A DNA stretch of 64,000 nt from Pseudomonadota bacterium (GCA_021782815.1 JAJXUO010000001.1:62001-126000), one strand, 5' to 3'; positions 25,065 through 34,208 are shown, counted from the stretch's first letter. A program made the numbers and translations. Notes: generated by a model not told the origin, from the letters alone.

Positions 25065-25759
25065 CATTCCCGGGTCCACAGAGGGTTTTTCAGTTTACCG
25101 AGGAAAGCCTCGTGCGCCGCCAGTTCCTCGGGCAGGGGCTGATGCAGCCGGGGCGGACGGAAGCTGCGCGCCGCCGGGGCCGCCGGGTTGGCCGGAGCCG
25201 CGGCGCTTTGCGCCGCCGCCGGGGTGCCGAGGAGGGTGAGGCCGGGTTCGCGGCCGCCGATCAGTTCCAGATAGACTTCCGCCAGCAATTCGGAATCGAG
25301 CAGGGCGCCGTGTTTGTCGCGGGCGGAATTATCGATCTCGAAGCGGCGGCACAGGGCATCGAGATTGGCCGGTGAGCCGGGAAAGCGCTTGCGGGCGATT
25401 TTCACCGTATCGATGGCCCGTTCCAGCGGAATAGGCGCCTGGCCCAGCAGCTTCAGTTCCCAATTGAGGAATTTGATATCGAATTCGGCGTTGTGGATGA
25501 TCAGCGGCGCATCGCCGATGAAATCGAGAAACTCTCCGGCGATCTCGGCGAACAGCGGCTGGGTACTGAGAAATTCCTCCGACAGGCCGTGCACGTTGAA
25601 GGCCTCGGTCGGCATGTCGCGTTCGGGATTGAGATATTTGTGAAAGACCCGGTCGGTGGCCAGATGGTTGATCAGCTCCACGCAGCCGATTTCCACCACG
25701 CGATGGCCCGAGGCCGGATCGAGGCCGGTGGTTTCGGTATCGAGCACCACTTCGCGCAT
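25064..25759 (-). CDS. dnaQ: DNA polymerase III subunit epsilon
   Basis: A 231-residue proofreading exonuclease. ExoI motif [11 protein letters not shown] (about 5-15), Exo[16 protein letters not shown] (about 86-99) and Exo[20 protein letters not shown] (about 149-165, with the catalytic His and Asp) are intact. The C-terminal tail, rich in Ala/Pro, leads to the alpha-binding end. It is the last gene of the ppsR-maf-aroE-coaE-dnaQ operon and its ATG overlaps the coaE stop (TGATG). Confidence 0.95.
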   Translation of the reverse strand: MREVVLDTETTGLDPASGHRVVEIGCVELINHLATDRVFHKYLNPERDMPTEAFNVHGLSEEFLSTQPLFAEIAGEFLDFIGDAPLIIHNAEFDIKFLNWELKLLGQAPIPLERAIDTVKIARKRFPGSPANLDALCRRFEIDNSARDKHGALLDSELLAEVYLELIGGREPGLTLLGTPAAAQSAAAPANPAAPAARSFRPPRLHQPLPEELAAHEAFLGKLKNPLWTRE

Positions 25760-26352
25760 CAGCCGCGCTCCCGCAGCCGGGCCAGGGCGGCCCGCAGTTT
25801 CCGCAAGGTCAAGCGCCGGCCCAGGCCGGTGGGCAGGATGAAATCGGCGCGGCGGCGCTTTTCATGATCGGCCATCTGCCGGCGGCGGATCACCGCCAGC
25901 TTGGCATGGGTCATGCCGTGCCGGGCCATCACCCTTTGTTCCTGCAAAAAGGCCGGACAGCTGACCACCGCCACGGCGTCGCAGCGGTCTTGGCCATGGG
26001 TTTCAAACAGCAGGGGAATATCCAGGGCCACCACCGGGCGGCGGCGGCGGCGCTGCCGCTGCAGGAAGGCCACCTCCTCGCGCCGCACCATGGGGTGCAG
26101 GATCTCCTCGAGGATCTTCAGGGCGTGATCATCGCCGAACACCCGCGCCGCCAGGCGCGGACGGTCGACGGCGCCGCCCCAGACGGTATGGGGAAAGGCC
26201 GCCTCGATCAGCGGCACGGCGGCGCCGCCCTTGGCCAACAGCCGGTGCACCGCGTCGTCGGCGTCATGCACCGGCACCTTCAGGCGGCGCAGCAGATTGG
26301 CCGCCGTGGTCTTGCCCATGCCGATGGAGCCGGTCAGTCCCAGAATGATCAT
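25759..26352 (-). CDS. coaE: Dephospho-CoA kinase
   Basis: A 197-residue P-loop kinase for the last step of coenzyme A synthesis. P-loop [12 protein letters not shown] at about 5-16; [12 protein letters not shown] (substrate Asp pair), [13 protein letters not shown] and [14 protein letters not shown] also match the family. The protein is slightly shorter than usual because of a compact C-terminus. Both ends overlap their neighbours (aroE by 4 bp, dnaQ by 1 bp). Confidence 0.95.
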   Translation of the reverse strand: MIILGLTGSIGMGKTTAANLLRRLKVPVHDADDAVHRLLAKGGAAVPLIEAAFPHTVWGGAVDRPRLAARVFGDDHALKILEEILHPMVRREEVAFLQRQRRRRRPVVALDIPLLFETHGQDRCDAVAVVSCPAFLQEQRVMARHGMTHAKLAVIRRRQMADHEKRRRADFILPTGLGRRLTLRKLRAALARLRERG

Positions 26353-27188
26353 GCATCCTCCACAAAACGCCGCAAGCCGTCGTCCACCGCCGGCATCACC
26401 CCAAACCAGGCGGCGAAACCGGGCCGGGCCTGGTGCAGCAGCATGCCCAGACCATCCACCACCGGATTGCCGCGCGCCGCCGCCGCCAGCAACAGCGGCG
26501 TTTGCAACGGCGCATAAACGATATCGGTCACCAGGGCCGTCACCGGCAACGCCTCCAGCCGCAACTCCAACGGCGGCTGTCCGCTCATGCCGAGCGTGGT
26601 GGTATTGACCAGCAGGGCCGCGCCGTCCAGGGCTTCGGCCCGGCTTTCCCAGGGCAGCACGGTGACGGGGCCGCCCAGGGCCGCCGCCACCTCCTCGGCC
26701 CGGCCTTGCGTGCGGTTGAGCAGACGGATTTCGGGACAGCCCTCGTCCTGCAGGGCGGCGATCACCGCCCGCGCCGCGCCGCCCGCCCCCAGCACCACCG
26801 CCGGGCCTTGCCCCCCTTTAAAGCCGGGGCGGCCCTGACGCAGATTTTCCAGAAAGCCGAAGGCGTCGGTATTACGGCCTTCCAGGCTGCCATCGGGCGC
26901 CACCACCAGGGTATTGACGGCGCCGATGCGCCGGGCCAGCGGCTCCACATGATCGGCCAGGGCCAAAGCCTGTTCCTTGTGCGGCACCGTCACGTTGGCG
27001 CCGCGAAAGCCCATGCGCGGCAGAGCGCGCAGCACCTCGGCGAAGTCCTCGGGCCGTACCGCCAGCGGCAGATAGGCGCCATCGATGCCGTGCCGCTCCA
27101 GCCAATATCCATGCAGACGCGGCGAGCGCGAATGGCCCACCGGCCAACCGATCACCCCGGCCAGCAGGGCTTTGCCCGATAGGGTCAT
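26349..27188 (-). CDS. aroE: Shikimate dehydrogenase
   Basis: A 279-residue NADPH-dependent enzyme of the shikimate pathway. VIGWPVGHSRSPRLHGYWL binds shikimate, NVTVPHKE carries the catalytic Lys, GRNTDAFGFLENL the Asp, and VVLGAGGAARAVIAAL is the NADP Rossmann motif. ATG 27188 overlaps the maf stop by 4 bp; the longer open frame upstream lies inside maf and is not used. All expected residues are present. Confidence 0.95.
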   Translation of the reverse strand: MTLSGKALLAGVIGWPVGHSRSPRLHGYWLERHGIDGAYLPLAVRPEDFAEVLRALPRMGFRGANVTVPHKEQALALADHVEPLARRIGAVNTLVVAPDGSLEGRNTDAFGFLENLRQGRPGFKGGQGPAVVLGAGGAARAVIAALQDEGCPEIRLLNRTQGRAEEVAAALGGPVTVLPWESRAEALDGAALLVNTTTLGMSGQPPLELRLEALPVTALVTDIVYAPLQTPLLLAAAARGNPVVDGLGMLLHQARPGFAAWFGVMPAVDDGLRRFVEDA

Positions 27189-27781
27189 GTAAGGATCACT
27201 CCGTGGTGGCGCAAAATATCCAAAAGCGGCAGCAGCGGCAGACCGAGAATGGTGAAATGATCGCCGTCGATGCTGGAAAACAACTGGCTGCCCAATCCTT
27301 CCAGCTGATAGGCCCCCACCGAGGTGAGAATGGCGGGACCGGCCTTTTCCAGATAGGTTTCGAGAAAGGCCTCGGAAAAGGGCCGCATGGTCAGGGTGGC
27401 GCCGGCGGTGTGATGCCACAGGCGAACGCCGTTTTGCATCAGCACCACCGAACTGACCAGCCGGTGACGGCGACCGCGCAGGTCCAGAAGCTGCCGACGC
27501 GCCGCCTCGGGATCGGCCGGTTTATCAAACCAGCGGTTTTCACACTCCAGCATCTGATCGGCACCCAGCACCAGGGCTTCCGGCCAGCGCCGGGACAGCC
27601 GCGTCGCTTTCAGTTCGGCCAGGGCCTCGGCGGCGGCCTCGGGACTGGCGCCTTCGCCGCGCAGCGCCTGTTTGACCGCCTCCTCATCGACACCGGGAGG
27701 AAAGGCCTCGATGGGCACCCCGGCGGCCATCAAAAGGGAGATCCGCGTCCGGCTGGTGGAGGCGAGAATGACGGTTTTCAT
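27185..27781 (-). CDS. maf: Maf family nucleotide pyrophosphatase
   Basis: A 198-residue Maf/HAM1-like protein. ILASTSRTRISLLMAAGV (substrate-binding loop), VDEEAVK, LVLGADQML (catalytic Asp), and SSIDGDHFTILGLPLLPLLDIL match the family, which hydrolyses dTTP/UTP or modified nucleotides; the exact subgroup is not certain. It overlaps both ppsR and aroE by 4 bp (ATGA), in the origin-proximal operon. Confidence 0.9.
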   Translation of the reverse strand: MKTVILASTSRTRISLLMAAGVPIEAFPPGVDEEAVKQALRGEGASPEAAAEALAELKATRLSRRWPEALVLGADQMLECENRWFDKPADPEAARRQLLDLRGRRHRLVSSVVLMQNGVRLWHHTAGATLTMRPFSEAFLETYLEKAGPAILTSVGAYQLEGLGSQLFSSIDGDHFTILGLPLLPLLDILRHHGVILT

Positions 27782-28608
27782 ACGATCTGCCCGGGATTTT
27801 GGCCGTTGCGCCGGGCATAAAGCTGCAGAATCGCCGCCGAGGCCTCTTCGATGGAACGGCGCGACACATCGATCACCGGCCAGCCCTGACGGGCAAACAG
27901 CCGGCGGGCCATGGCCACCTCCTCGCGCACCTTGTCGAGATCGGCGTAATCGGATTCGGGGTCGTCGTTCAACAGCTGCAGGCGCGATTTGCGGATATCG
28001 CTGAGACTTTTCGGCTCCTTGGTCAGGCCGACGATCAGCGGACGGCGCGCCGCGAACAGATCCGGCGGCGGGTCGATGCCCGGCACCAGCGGAATATTGG
28101 CGGCCTTCAGGCCGCGATTGGCCAGATACATGCAGGTGGGAGTTTTCGAGGTGCGGGAAATCCCCACCAGGATGATGTCGGCCTTGTCGAGATCATGCAG
28201 CATCTGGCCGTCATCATGGGCCAGGGTGAAATGCATGGCGTCGATGCGCTTGAAATATTCGGCGTCGAGAACATGCTGCCGGCCCGGTTCGGTGCCGAAT
28301 TCGCTGTCGAGATAGCCCGAGAGCGCCGCCATCACCGGGTCCAGCACCGCCACATAGGGCACATGCATCTGCCGGCAGGCCTCTTCCAGAAGGCCGCGCA
28401 CGCCGCCATCGAGAACCGTAGCCAGCACCAGGCCGGGATTGGCCTCGATGCCGCTGATCACCCGTTCCACCTGGCCCTCGGTACGCACCAGACACCACAA
28501 ATGCGTGATGGCCTCGACCTTTTCGAACTGCACCAGACAGGCGCGGGCGGCGGCGGAAACGGTTTCGCCGGTGGCGTCCGACACCAGATGCAAATGGAAC
28601 TTTTTCAC
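27778..28608 (-). CDS. ppsR: Pyruvate, phosphate dikinase regulatory protein (DUF299)
   Basis: A 276-residue kinase/pyrophosphorylase that controls PEP synthase or PPDK by phosphorylating a Thr. It opens FHLHLVSDATGET, has the P-loop-like VGISRTSKTPTCMYLANRGLKAANIPLVPG, and ends with EVAMARRLFARQGWPVIDVSRRSIEEASAAIL. The GTG start at 28608 gives the normal N-terminus (VKKFHLHLVSD) and has GAAGG upstream; a longer upstream frame runs into oriC and is unlikely. It is the first gene leftward from the origin and heads the maf-aroE-coaE-dnaQ operon. Confidence 0.93.
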   Translation of the reverse strand: MKKFHLHLVSDATGETVSAAARACLVQFEKVEAITHLWCLVRTEGQVERVISGIEANPGLVLATVLDGGVRGLLEEACRQMHVPYVAVLDPVMAALSGYLDSEFGTEPGRQHVLDAEYFKRIDAMHFTLAHDDGQMLHDLDKADIILVGISRTSKTPTCMYLANRGLKAANIPLVPGIDPPPDLFAARRPLIVGLTKEPKSLSDIRKSRLQLLNDDPESDYADLDKVREEVAMARRLFARQGWPVIDVSRRSIEEASAAILQLYARRNGQNPGQIV

Positions 28609-29057
28609 CTTGCGTCCTTCACGCTCCGTCCGCGCCTCTTCCTGTGGATAAGAGCGAACGTCGGGGATAACTGCCTGTTTCGCCGAAGTGTGCCCAATTT
28701 GATGCAGGCTTGCCATCCCCTAATCACCAAGCCGGTACGGCTGTGCGCGATTTTGCCGCCAGGGGGGGTGAAAAAGCCGGACAATCGCCGCCGGCTAGAG
28801 GAACCCCGGCATTCCACAAAGACTTTATCCAGATGTTTTATGATGTAATTTCAATAAGATACCGATCTTTTCCCCTTGACTTATCCACCGTTTTTCCGAA
28901 CCCTCCGCTCGCGTGGACAAACATCGGGAAAAACCGTGGGCAGAGTCCGATCCCCGTTATCCACAGGCATCCACCATCACAGCTACCTTTCCTAAACCTT
29001 ATAAGATCTGTATTGAATGACCCCAGATCCTCCCTGTCAGACGGAAAGGCATTCCCC
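28609..29057. other. Chromosomal replication origin (oriC)
   Basis: A 449-bp non-coding gap between divergent ppsR and hemE. DnaA boxes: perfect TTATCCACA at 28957-28965 (plus) and its complement TGTGGATAA at 28643-28651; near-matches TTATCCACC at 28881-28889 and TTATCCAGA at 28825-28833; a weak one CGGGGATAA at 28662-28670. AT-rich patches lie at about 28835-28862 and 28991-29016, suited to duplex opening. The hemE side is where oriC lies in Caulobacter and Rickettsia. Gene orientation mostly diverges from here, and parABS is nearby. Binding by DnaA is inferred. Confidence 0.85.
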
Positions 29058-30098
29058 TTGTCCAACGCTCCCGCCAAGGCCTTCCTGCGCGCTCTCGCCG
29101 GTGAAACCGTCACGCCGCCGCCGTTCTGGCTGATGCGCCAGGCCGGCCGCTATCTGCCGGAATACCGCGCCGTGCGTGCCGGTTGTCGGGGTTTCCTCGA
29201 TCTTTGCTACAGCCCGGACAAGGCCACCGAGGTGACCCTGCAGCCCCTGCGCCGCTACGGCTTCAGCGCCGCCATCCTGTTTTCCGATATCCTGGTGGTC
29301 CCCGACGCCCTCGGGCAGGCGGTGGCTTTCAAGGAAGGCGAGGGGCCGAAACTGTCGCCGATCCGCGATGCCAAGGCCCTGGAGGCGCTGTCCCTCGACG
29401 GTTTCAAACAGCATCTGGCGCCAGTTTTTGAAACCGTTTCCCGTCTATCGAAAGCCATCCCGACAGAAACCGCCCTGATCGGCTTCGCCGGGGCCCCCTG
29501 GACGGTGGCCACCTATATGGTGGAGGGGGCCGGCTCCAAGGACTTTGTTGAGACGAAAAAGCTGGCCTACGGCCAGCCGGCTGTTTTCAAGGCGTTGATC
29601 GACCTTCTGGTGCAGGCCACCGGCGATTATCTCATCACCCAGATCGATCACGGCGCCGAAGCCGTTCAGCTGTTCGATTCCTGGGCCGGGGTCTTGCCGG
29701 AGGACGAGTTCGAAAAATGGGTGATCGAGCCCACCCGGCGTCTGGTGGAACGGCTGAAAAGCGAACGGCCGGGCATTCCGGTGATCGGCTTCCCGCGCGG
29801 GGCCGGGGCCTTGCTGCTGCCTTTCGTGGAGAAAACCGGGGTCGACGCCGTCAGTCTCGATACCAGCGTGCCGCTGACCTGGGCCGCCGAGGTTTTGCAG
29901 CCGAAAGTCACCCTGCAGGGCAATCTCGATCCCATTCTGCTGGTGACCGGCGGCGAAGCCATGGACCGGGCCATCGATCGCATTCTCACCACCCTGGGCC
30001 GGGGTCCGTTCATTTTCAATCTCGGCCATGGCATCATCCCCGCCACCCCGCCCGAACATGTCGCCCGGCTGGCGGATCGGGTCAAAGCCTGGAGATAA
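29058..30098 (+). CDS. hemE: Uroporphyrinogen decarboxylase
   Basis: A 346-residue enzyme that converts uroporphyrinogen III to coproporphyrinogen III in haem synthesis. [18 protein letters not shown] is the substrate-binding motif, with [16 protein letters not shown] and [16 protein letters not shown]. The TTG at 29058 is chosen: GGAAAGG lies about 8 bases upstream and the N-terminus [12 protein letters not shown] then has the family length. It is the first gene rightward from oriC and is followed 5 bp later by hemH. Confidence 0.94.
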   Translation: MSNAPAKAFLRALAGETVTPPPFWLMRQAGRYLPEYRAVRAGCRGFLDLCYSPDKATEVTLQPLRRYGFSAAILFSDILVVPDALGQAVAFKEGEGPKLSPIRDAKALEALSLDGFKQHLAPVFETVSRLSKAIPTETALIGFAGAPWTVATYMVEGAGSKDFVETKKLAYGQPAVFKALIDLLVQATGDYLITQIDHGAEAVQLFDSWAGVLPEDEFEKWVIEPTRRLVERLKSERPGIPVIGFPRGAGALLLPFVEKTGVDAVSLDTSVPLTWAAEVLQPKVTLQGNLDPILLVTGGEAMDRAIDRILTTLGRGPFIFNLGHGIIPATPPEHVARLADRVKAWR

Positions 30099-30103
30099 CG
30101 CAC

Positions 30104-31165
30104 ATGACGGAGCGAACGGAAAAACTGGCGGTCGTTCTGTTCAATCTGGGCGGCCCGGACAGCCTGGCGGCAGTGCGCCCCTTTCTGTTCAATCTGTTCA
30201 ATGATGCCGCCATCATTGGGGCGCCCCAGCCTGTTCGCTGGCTCCTCGCCCGGTTCATCTCCGGGCGGCGGGCTCCCGTGGCCCGCGCCATTTATGAAAA
30301 AATCGGCGGAAAGTCGCCGTTGCTGGAGCTGACCCGTCAGCAGGCGGCGGCACTGGAACAGGCCGTGGGGCAGACCGGTATCGCCGCCGAGACGCGCTGT
30401 TTCATCGCCATGCGCTACTGGCATCCGCTGACGGAGGAAACCGTGGCGGCGGTCAAGGCCTGGGGACCCGACCGGATCGTTCTGCTGCCGCTTTATCCGC
30501 AGTATGCCGGACCCACCACCGGTTCATCGCTGCGGGCCTGGGAAGAGGAGGCCCGTCGCGCCGGTCTGCGCACACCGACAAAAACCCTGTGCTGCTGGCC
30601 CAGCGAAGCGGGGATGATCGCCGCCCAGGCCGATCTTTTGTCCGCCGCGCTGGCCGAGGCCGGACCGCACGCCCGGGTGTTGTTTTCGGCGCATGGTCTG
30701 CCGCAGGCGGTGATCGATAAGGGCGATCCCTATCAGGCGCAGATCGAACGCTCGGCGGCGGCTGTTGTGGCGGCTCTGGGACGATCGGATCTCGACTGGC
30801 GTATCAGCTATCAAAGCCGGGTGGGCCCGATGCGCTGGCTGGGGCCTTCCACCGACGACGAGATCCGCCGTGCCGGAGAGGAGGGAAAAGCCCTGGTGGT
30901 GCTGCCCATCGCCTTCGTTTCCGAGCATTCGGAAACCCTGGTGGAGCTGGATCTGGAATATGGTCACCTGGCCAAAACCTGCGGCGTGCCCCGTTATGTG
31001 CGGGTCCCGGCCCTGGGCTGTCATCCCGCCTTTATCGGCGGCCTGGCAGGCCTGGTGCGGCGGGCCCTGGCCAGCGACAGGAGCCCGTGTTCGCATCTGG
31101 ACGGCCGTCTTTGCACCCGGGATCGCACGGCCTGTCCCCATTCTGGCCCCTCTCTGGAAGGCTGA
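30104..31165 (+). CDS. hemH: Ferrochelatase
   Basis: A 353-residue enzyme inserting Fe2+ into protoporphyrin IX. LFNLGGPDSLAAVRPFLFNLF at the N-terminus, PLYPQYAGPTTGSSL, the catalytic His in VLFSAHGLPQ (about residue 196) and FVSEHSETLVELDLEY are intact. The C-terminus has a Cys cluster (CSHLDGRLC, then C near TACPHSG) that may bind a [2Fe-2S] cluster, as in some alphaproteobacterial ferrochelatases; this is inference. It lies between hemE and hemJ in a haem operon starting at oriC. Confidence 0.95.
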   Translation: MTERTEKLAVVLFNLGGPDSLAAVRPFLFNLFNDAAIIGAPQPVRWLLARFISGRRAPVARAIYEKIGGKSPLLELTRQQAAALEQAVGQTGIAAETRCFIAMRYWHPLTEETVAAVKAWGPDRIVLLPLYPQYAGPTTGSSLRAWEEEARRAGLRTPTKTLCCWPSEAGMIAAQADLLSAALAEAGPHARVLFSAHGLPQAVIDKGDPYQAQIERSAAAVVAALGRSDLDWRISYQSRVGPMRWLGPSTDDEIRRAGEEGKALVVLPIAFVSEHSETLVELDLEYGHLAKTCGVPRYVRVPALGCHPAFIGGLAGLVRRALASDRSPCSHLDGRLCTRDRTACPHSGPSLEG

Positions 31166-31171
31166 TCCCCC

Positions 31172-31603
31172 ATGAGCGCGTATTTTTTGTGGTTCAAGGC
31201 CGTTCACGTCATCGCGGTGATTTCCTGGATGGCCGGGCTTCTCTACATGCCGCGGCTTCTGGTGTATCACGCCGGGGTTCCGGTGGGTTCGGAGCAGTCG
31301 GAACTGTTCAAGGTGATGGAACGCAGGCTGATGCATGCCATTACCATTCCGGCCGGTCTGGTGGCCTGGATCATGGGTCTTTTGATGGTGAACGAGATCG
31401 GTTTGGCCGGAAATGCCTGGCTGCATGCCAAGCTGGCGCTGGTGGTGGCCATGACCCTGGTGAATGTGGCGTTGGAACGCTACCGATTGGCCTTCGCCCA
31501 TGATCGCAATAAAAAGAGCGCCCGCTTCTTTCGCATGTTCAACGAGGTGCCCACCGTTCTGATGATCGGCATCGTCATTCTGGTGATCACCAAGCCCTTT
31601 TAA
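31172..31603 (+). CDS. hemJ: Protoporphyrinogen oxidase HemJ
   Basis: A 143-residue four-helix membrane protein. FLWFKAVHVIAVISWMAGLLYMPRLLVYH and ERRLMHAITIPAGLVAWIMG contain the conserved His residues of HemJ; WLHAKLALVVAMTLVN and FRMFNEVPTVLMIGIVILVI complete the fold. It oxidises protoporphyrinogen IX, the step before ferrochelatase, which is encoded just upstream (6 bp). Together hemE-hemH-hemJ supply late haem steps. rho follows 175 bp later. Confidence 0.92.
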   Translation: MSAYFLWFKAVHVIAVISWMAGLLYMPRLLVYHAGVPVGSEQSELFKVMERRLMHAITIPAGLVAWIMGLLMVNEIGLAGNAWLHAKLALVVAMTLVNVALERYRLAFAHDRNKKSARFFRMFNEVPTVLMIGIVILVITKPF

Positions 31604-31778
31604 GATTTGACTTGCCGGAGACGATTCGCTAATCCTTCGGGCATCGGTCGGCGCTCGCCCCGGTTCTCATGTCTTTTCGCATCGTCCGGCATCAATGCCA
31701 AGATCCCGGCGATCGCTCTTTCCCAGGCTTTTGCGCCAAACCTCCCCGTTTCCTGTTTTCCAGATTATTGGATCCGCT

Positions 31779-33035
31779 ATGAATCTTCAGGAATTGAAGG
31801 CCAAGTCTCCGGCTGAACTGCTCGCCTACGCCGAGGAGTTGCAGATCGAAAACGCATCGACCCTGCGCAAGCAGGACATGATGTTCGCCATCCTGAAGCA
31901 GCTGGCGGAGAACGACACCCCCATCTATGGCGATGGCGTGCTGGAAATCCTGCCCGACGGCTTCGGCTTTCTGCGCTCGCCCCAGGCCAATTATCTGCCG
32001 GGTCCCGACGACATTTACGTTTCGCCCAGCCAGGTGCGCCGCTTCGGCCTGCGTACCGGCGACACGGTGGAGGGGCAAATCCGCGCGCCTAAGGACGGCG
32101 AGCGCTATTTCGCCCTGCTGAAGGTCAACACCATCAATTTCGAGCCGCCGGACAATGTGCGGCACCGCATCAATTTCGACAATCTGACCCCGCTTTATCC
32201 CGACGAACGGCTGAAGCTGGAGCTGGAGGATCCCACCAAGAAGGATCTGACCACCCGGGTCATCGATCTGATTTCGCCTCTGGGCAAGGGCCAGCGCGCC
32301 CTGATCGTGGCGCCGCCGCGGACCGGTAAGACGGTGATGCTGCAAAATATCGCCCATGCCATTTCCGCCAATCATCCGGAAGTCTATCTCATCGTTCTCT
32401 TGATCGATGAGCGGCCCGAGGAAGTGACCGACATGGCCCGTTCGGTGAAGGGCGAGGTCATCAGCTCCACCTTCGACGAACCGGCGGCCCGCCATGTGCA
32501 GGTGACCGAGATGGTGCTGGAGAAGGCCAAGCGTCTGGTGGAGCACAAGCGCGATGTGGTGATCCTGCTGGATTCCATCACCCGCCTGGCCCGCGCCTAC
32601 AACACCGTGGTGCCGAGCTCGGGCAAGGTGCTGACCGGCGGTGTGGATGCCAACGCCCTGCAGCGTCCCAAGCGCTTTTTCGGCGCCGCCCGCAATATCG
32701 AGGAAGGCGGCAGCCTGACCATCATCGCCACGGCGCTGATCGATACCGGCAGCCGCATGGACGAAGTGATTTTCGAGGAATTCAAGGGCACCGGCAATTC
32801 CGAGCTGATCCTCGACCGCAAGCTTTCCGACAAGCGCACCTTCCCGGCCATCGACATCACCAAGTCGGGCACCCGCAAGGAGGAACTGCTGGTGGATCGC
32901 GGCGTGTTGTCGAAGATGTGGGTGCTGCGCCGCGTGCTGATGCCCATGGGCGTGGTGGACGCCATGGAGTTCCTGGTGGACAAGCTGAAGCATTCGAAGA
33001 CCAATTCCGATTTCTTCGATGCCATGAACAGCTGA
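31779..33035 (+). CDS. rho: Transcription termination factor Rho
   Basis: A 418-residue hexameric RNA helicase. The N-terminal RNA-binding part includes [21 protein letters not shown] and [36 protein letters not shown]. The motor has Walker A APPRTGKT at 178-185, the Q-loop/R-loop region [29 protein letters not shown] and [22 protein letters not shown] 31779 is the family start. rho next to hemJ near oriC is common in alphaproteobacteria. Downstream lie two inverted repeats and a parS-containing terminator. Confidence 0.97.
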   Translation: MNLQELKAKSPAELLAYAEELQIENASTLRKQDMMFAILKQLAENDTPIYGDGVLEILPDGFGFLRSPQANYLPGPDDIYVSPSQVRRFGLRTGDTVEGQIRAPKDGERYFALLKVNTINFEPPDNVRHRINFDNLTPLYPDERLKLELEDPTKKDLTTRVIDLISPLGKGQRALIVAPPRTGKTVMLQNIAHAISANHPEVYLIVLLIDERPEEVTDMARSVKGEVISSTFDEPAARHVQVTEMVLEKAKRLVEHKRDVVILLDSITRLARAYNTVVPSSGKVLTGGVDANALQRPKRFFGAARNIEEGGSLTIIATALIDTGSRMDEVIFEEFKGTGNSELILDRKLSDKRTFPAIDITKSGTRKEELLVDRGVLSKMWVLRRVLMPMGVVDAMEFLVDKLKHSKTNSDFFDAMNS

Positions 33036-33052
33036 GTTCGATCGGCTTCATG

Positions 33053-33093
33053 CCGGTCGGCACTTGATTTGGCTCAAAAGACGCGCCGACCGG
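33053..33093. repeat. Inverted repeat after rho
   Basis: CCGGTCGGC at 33053-33061 and GCCGACCGG at 33085-33093 could fold the 3' end of the rho transcript into a stem with a 23-base loop. No T run follows directly, so it is not a standard terminator. Confidence 0.45.
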
Positions 33094-33144
33094 TAAGCCC
33101 GCGCGGCGCTTGAGCGGCCCCGGGACGGGGCTCACCGTCTCGGC

Positions 33145-33171
33145 ATGATTTGACCCAACGGGTCAAATCAT
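33145..33171. repeat. 12-bp perfect palindrome between rho and qor-like gene
   Basis: ATGATTTGACCC and GGGTCAAATCAT flank AAC. It has the form of an operator for a dimeric regulator, but it is between two 3' ends, where promoters are not expected. It does not resemble parS, DnaA or CtrA sites. It may also fold as RNA at the end of rho mRNA, though no T run follows. Confidence 0.6.
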
Positions 33172-33193
33172 TGGCCGGGCGGTTTCAGACTCA

Positions 33194-33227
33194 AAAAGGC
33201 GCTGTTTCACGTGAAACAGCGCCTTTT
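33194..33227. terminator. Bidirectional terminator with embedded parS
   Basis: A perfect 34-bp palindrome with 17-base arms. It runs from AAAAGGCGC through the parS core to GCGCCTTTT, between the convergent rho and qor-like genes. The A/T runs at its ends make it a plausible terminator in both directions, while its centre is a perfect parS. Confidence 0.7.
33203..33218. other. parS centromere site 1
   Basis: TGTTTCACGTGAAACA, a perfect 16-bp ParB-binding site about 4.4 kb right of oriC, at the centre of the terminator palindrome. Confidence 0.88.
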
Positions 33228-33230
33228 CCA

Positions 33231-34208
33231 TCAGGGCAGCAGCAGAGTGGAGCCGGTGGTTTTGCGGGCTTCCAGATCGTGATGGGCCTGGGCGGCATCG
33301 GCCAGGGCGTAGGTCTGGTTGATCTCGACCTTGACGGCGCCGCTTTCCACCACGTCGAACAGATCGTGGGCGCTGGCCACCAGATCGGCGCGGCTGGCCA
33401 CATAATGGCCCAGGCTGGGGCGGGTCAGGAACAGGGAGCCCTTGGTGGCGAGGATACTGATATCCACCGGGCCGATGGAGCCGGAGCTTTGTCCGAACGC
33501 CACCATCATGCCCCGCGGCTTCAGGCAATCGAGCGATCCATAGAAGGTATCCTTGCCGATGGAATCATAGACCACCGGCACCCCTTCGCCCGCGGTGATC
33601 TCGCGCACCCGGGCCACGAAATCCTCCTCTTTGCTGATGATGGGATAATCGCAGCCATGCGCCCGGGCCAGGGCGGCCTTTTCCGGGGTGCCGACGGTGC
33701 CGATGACCGTGGCGCCCAGATGCTTGGCCCACTGGCAGACCAGCAATCCCACACCGCCGGCGGCGGCATGAATGAGGATGGTGTCGCCGCTTTTGACGCG
33801 ATGGATGCTGCGCAGCAGATAGCGCGCCGTCATGCCCTGCAGCATCATGGCCGCGGCCTGGCGGTCGGAGATGCCTTCGGGCAGGCGCACCAGGCGGGCG
33901 GCGGGGAACAGGCGTTCCTGGGCATAGGCGCCGGGAGTGCCCATGGCGTAAGCCACACGGTCGCCGGGTTCCAGATCCTGAACGCCGGGGCCCACCTCCA
34001 CAACCTCACCGGCGGCTTCCATGCCGATACTGCCGGGCAGGGCGGGCAGGGGGTAAAGACCGGTGCGATGATAGACGTCGATGAAATTGAGACCGATGGC
34101 GGTGTGGCGCAACAGCACCTCGCCGGGGCCGGGTTTGCCCACCGGCGCCTCTTCCCAGCGCATTGCCTCGGGGCCGCCATAGGCATGGATGCGGATGGCC
34201 TTGCTCAT
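33231..34208 (-). CDS. NADPH:quinone oxidoreductase family protein
   Basis: A 325-residue zinc-free medium-chain dehydrogenase. IRIHAYGGPEAMRWEEAPVGKPGPGEVLLRHTAIGLNFIDVYHRTGLY is the characteristic N-terminus of quinone oxidoreductase 1 (Qor). HAAAGGVGLLVCQWAKHLGATVIGTV is the NADP-binding Rossmann region with the AAxGGVG motif. Substrate is probably a quinone, inferred from family. ATG 34208 overlaps the ogt stop (ATGA). It ends beside the parS-containing terminator. Confidence 0.9.
   Translation of the reverse strand: MSKAIRIHAYGGPEAMRWEEAPVGKPGPGEVLLRHTAIGLNFIDVYHRTGLYPLPALPGSIGMEAAGEVVEVGPGVQDLEPGDRVAYAMGTPGAYAQERLFPAARLVRLPEGISDRQAAAMMLQGMTARYLLRSIHRVKSGDTILIHAAAGGVGLLVCQWAKHLGATVIGTVGTPEKAALARAHGCDYPIISKEEDFVARVREITAGEGVPVVYDSIGKDTFYGSLDCLKPRGMMVAFGQSSGSIGPVDISILATKGSLFLTRPSLGHYVASRADLVASAHDLFDVVESGAVKVEINQTYALADAAQAHHDLEARKTTGSTLLLP

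Noticed and set aside
31607-31635. TTGACT as a sigma-70 promoter for rho
   Set aside because: The -35 is good but no -10 at 16-18 bp spacing fits; GCTAAT is at 15 bp only.
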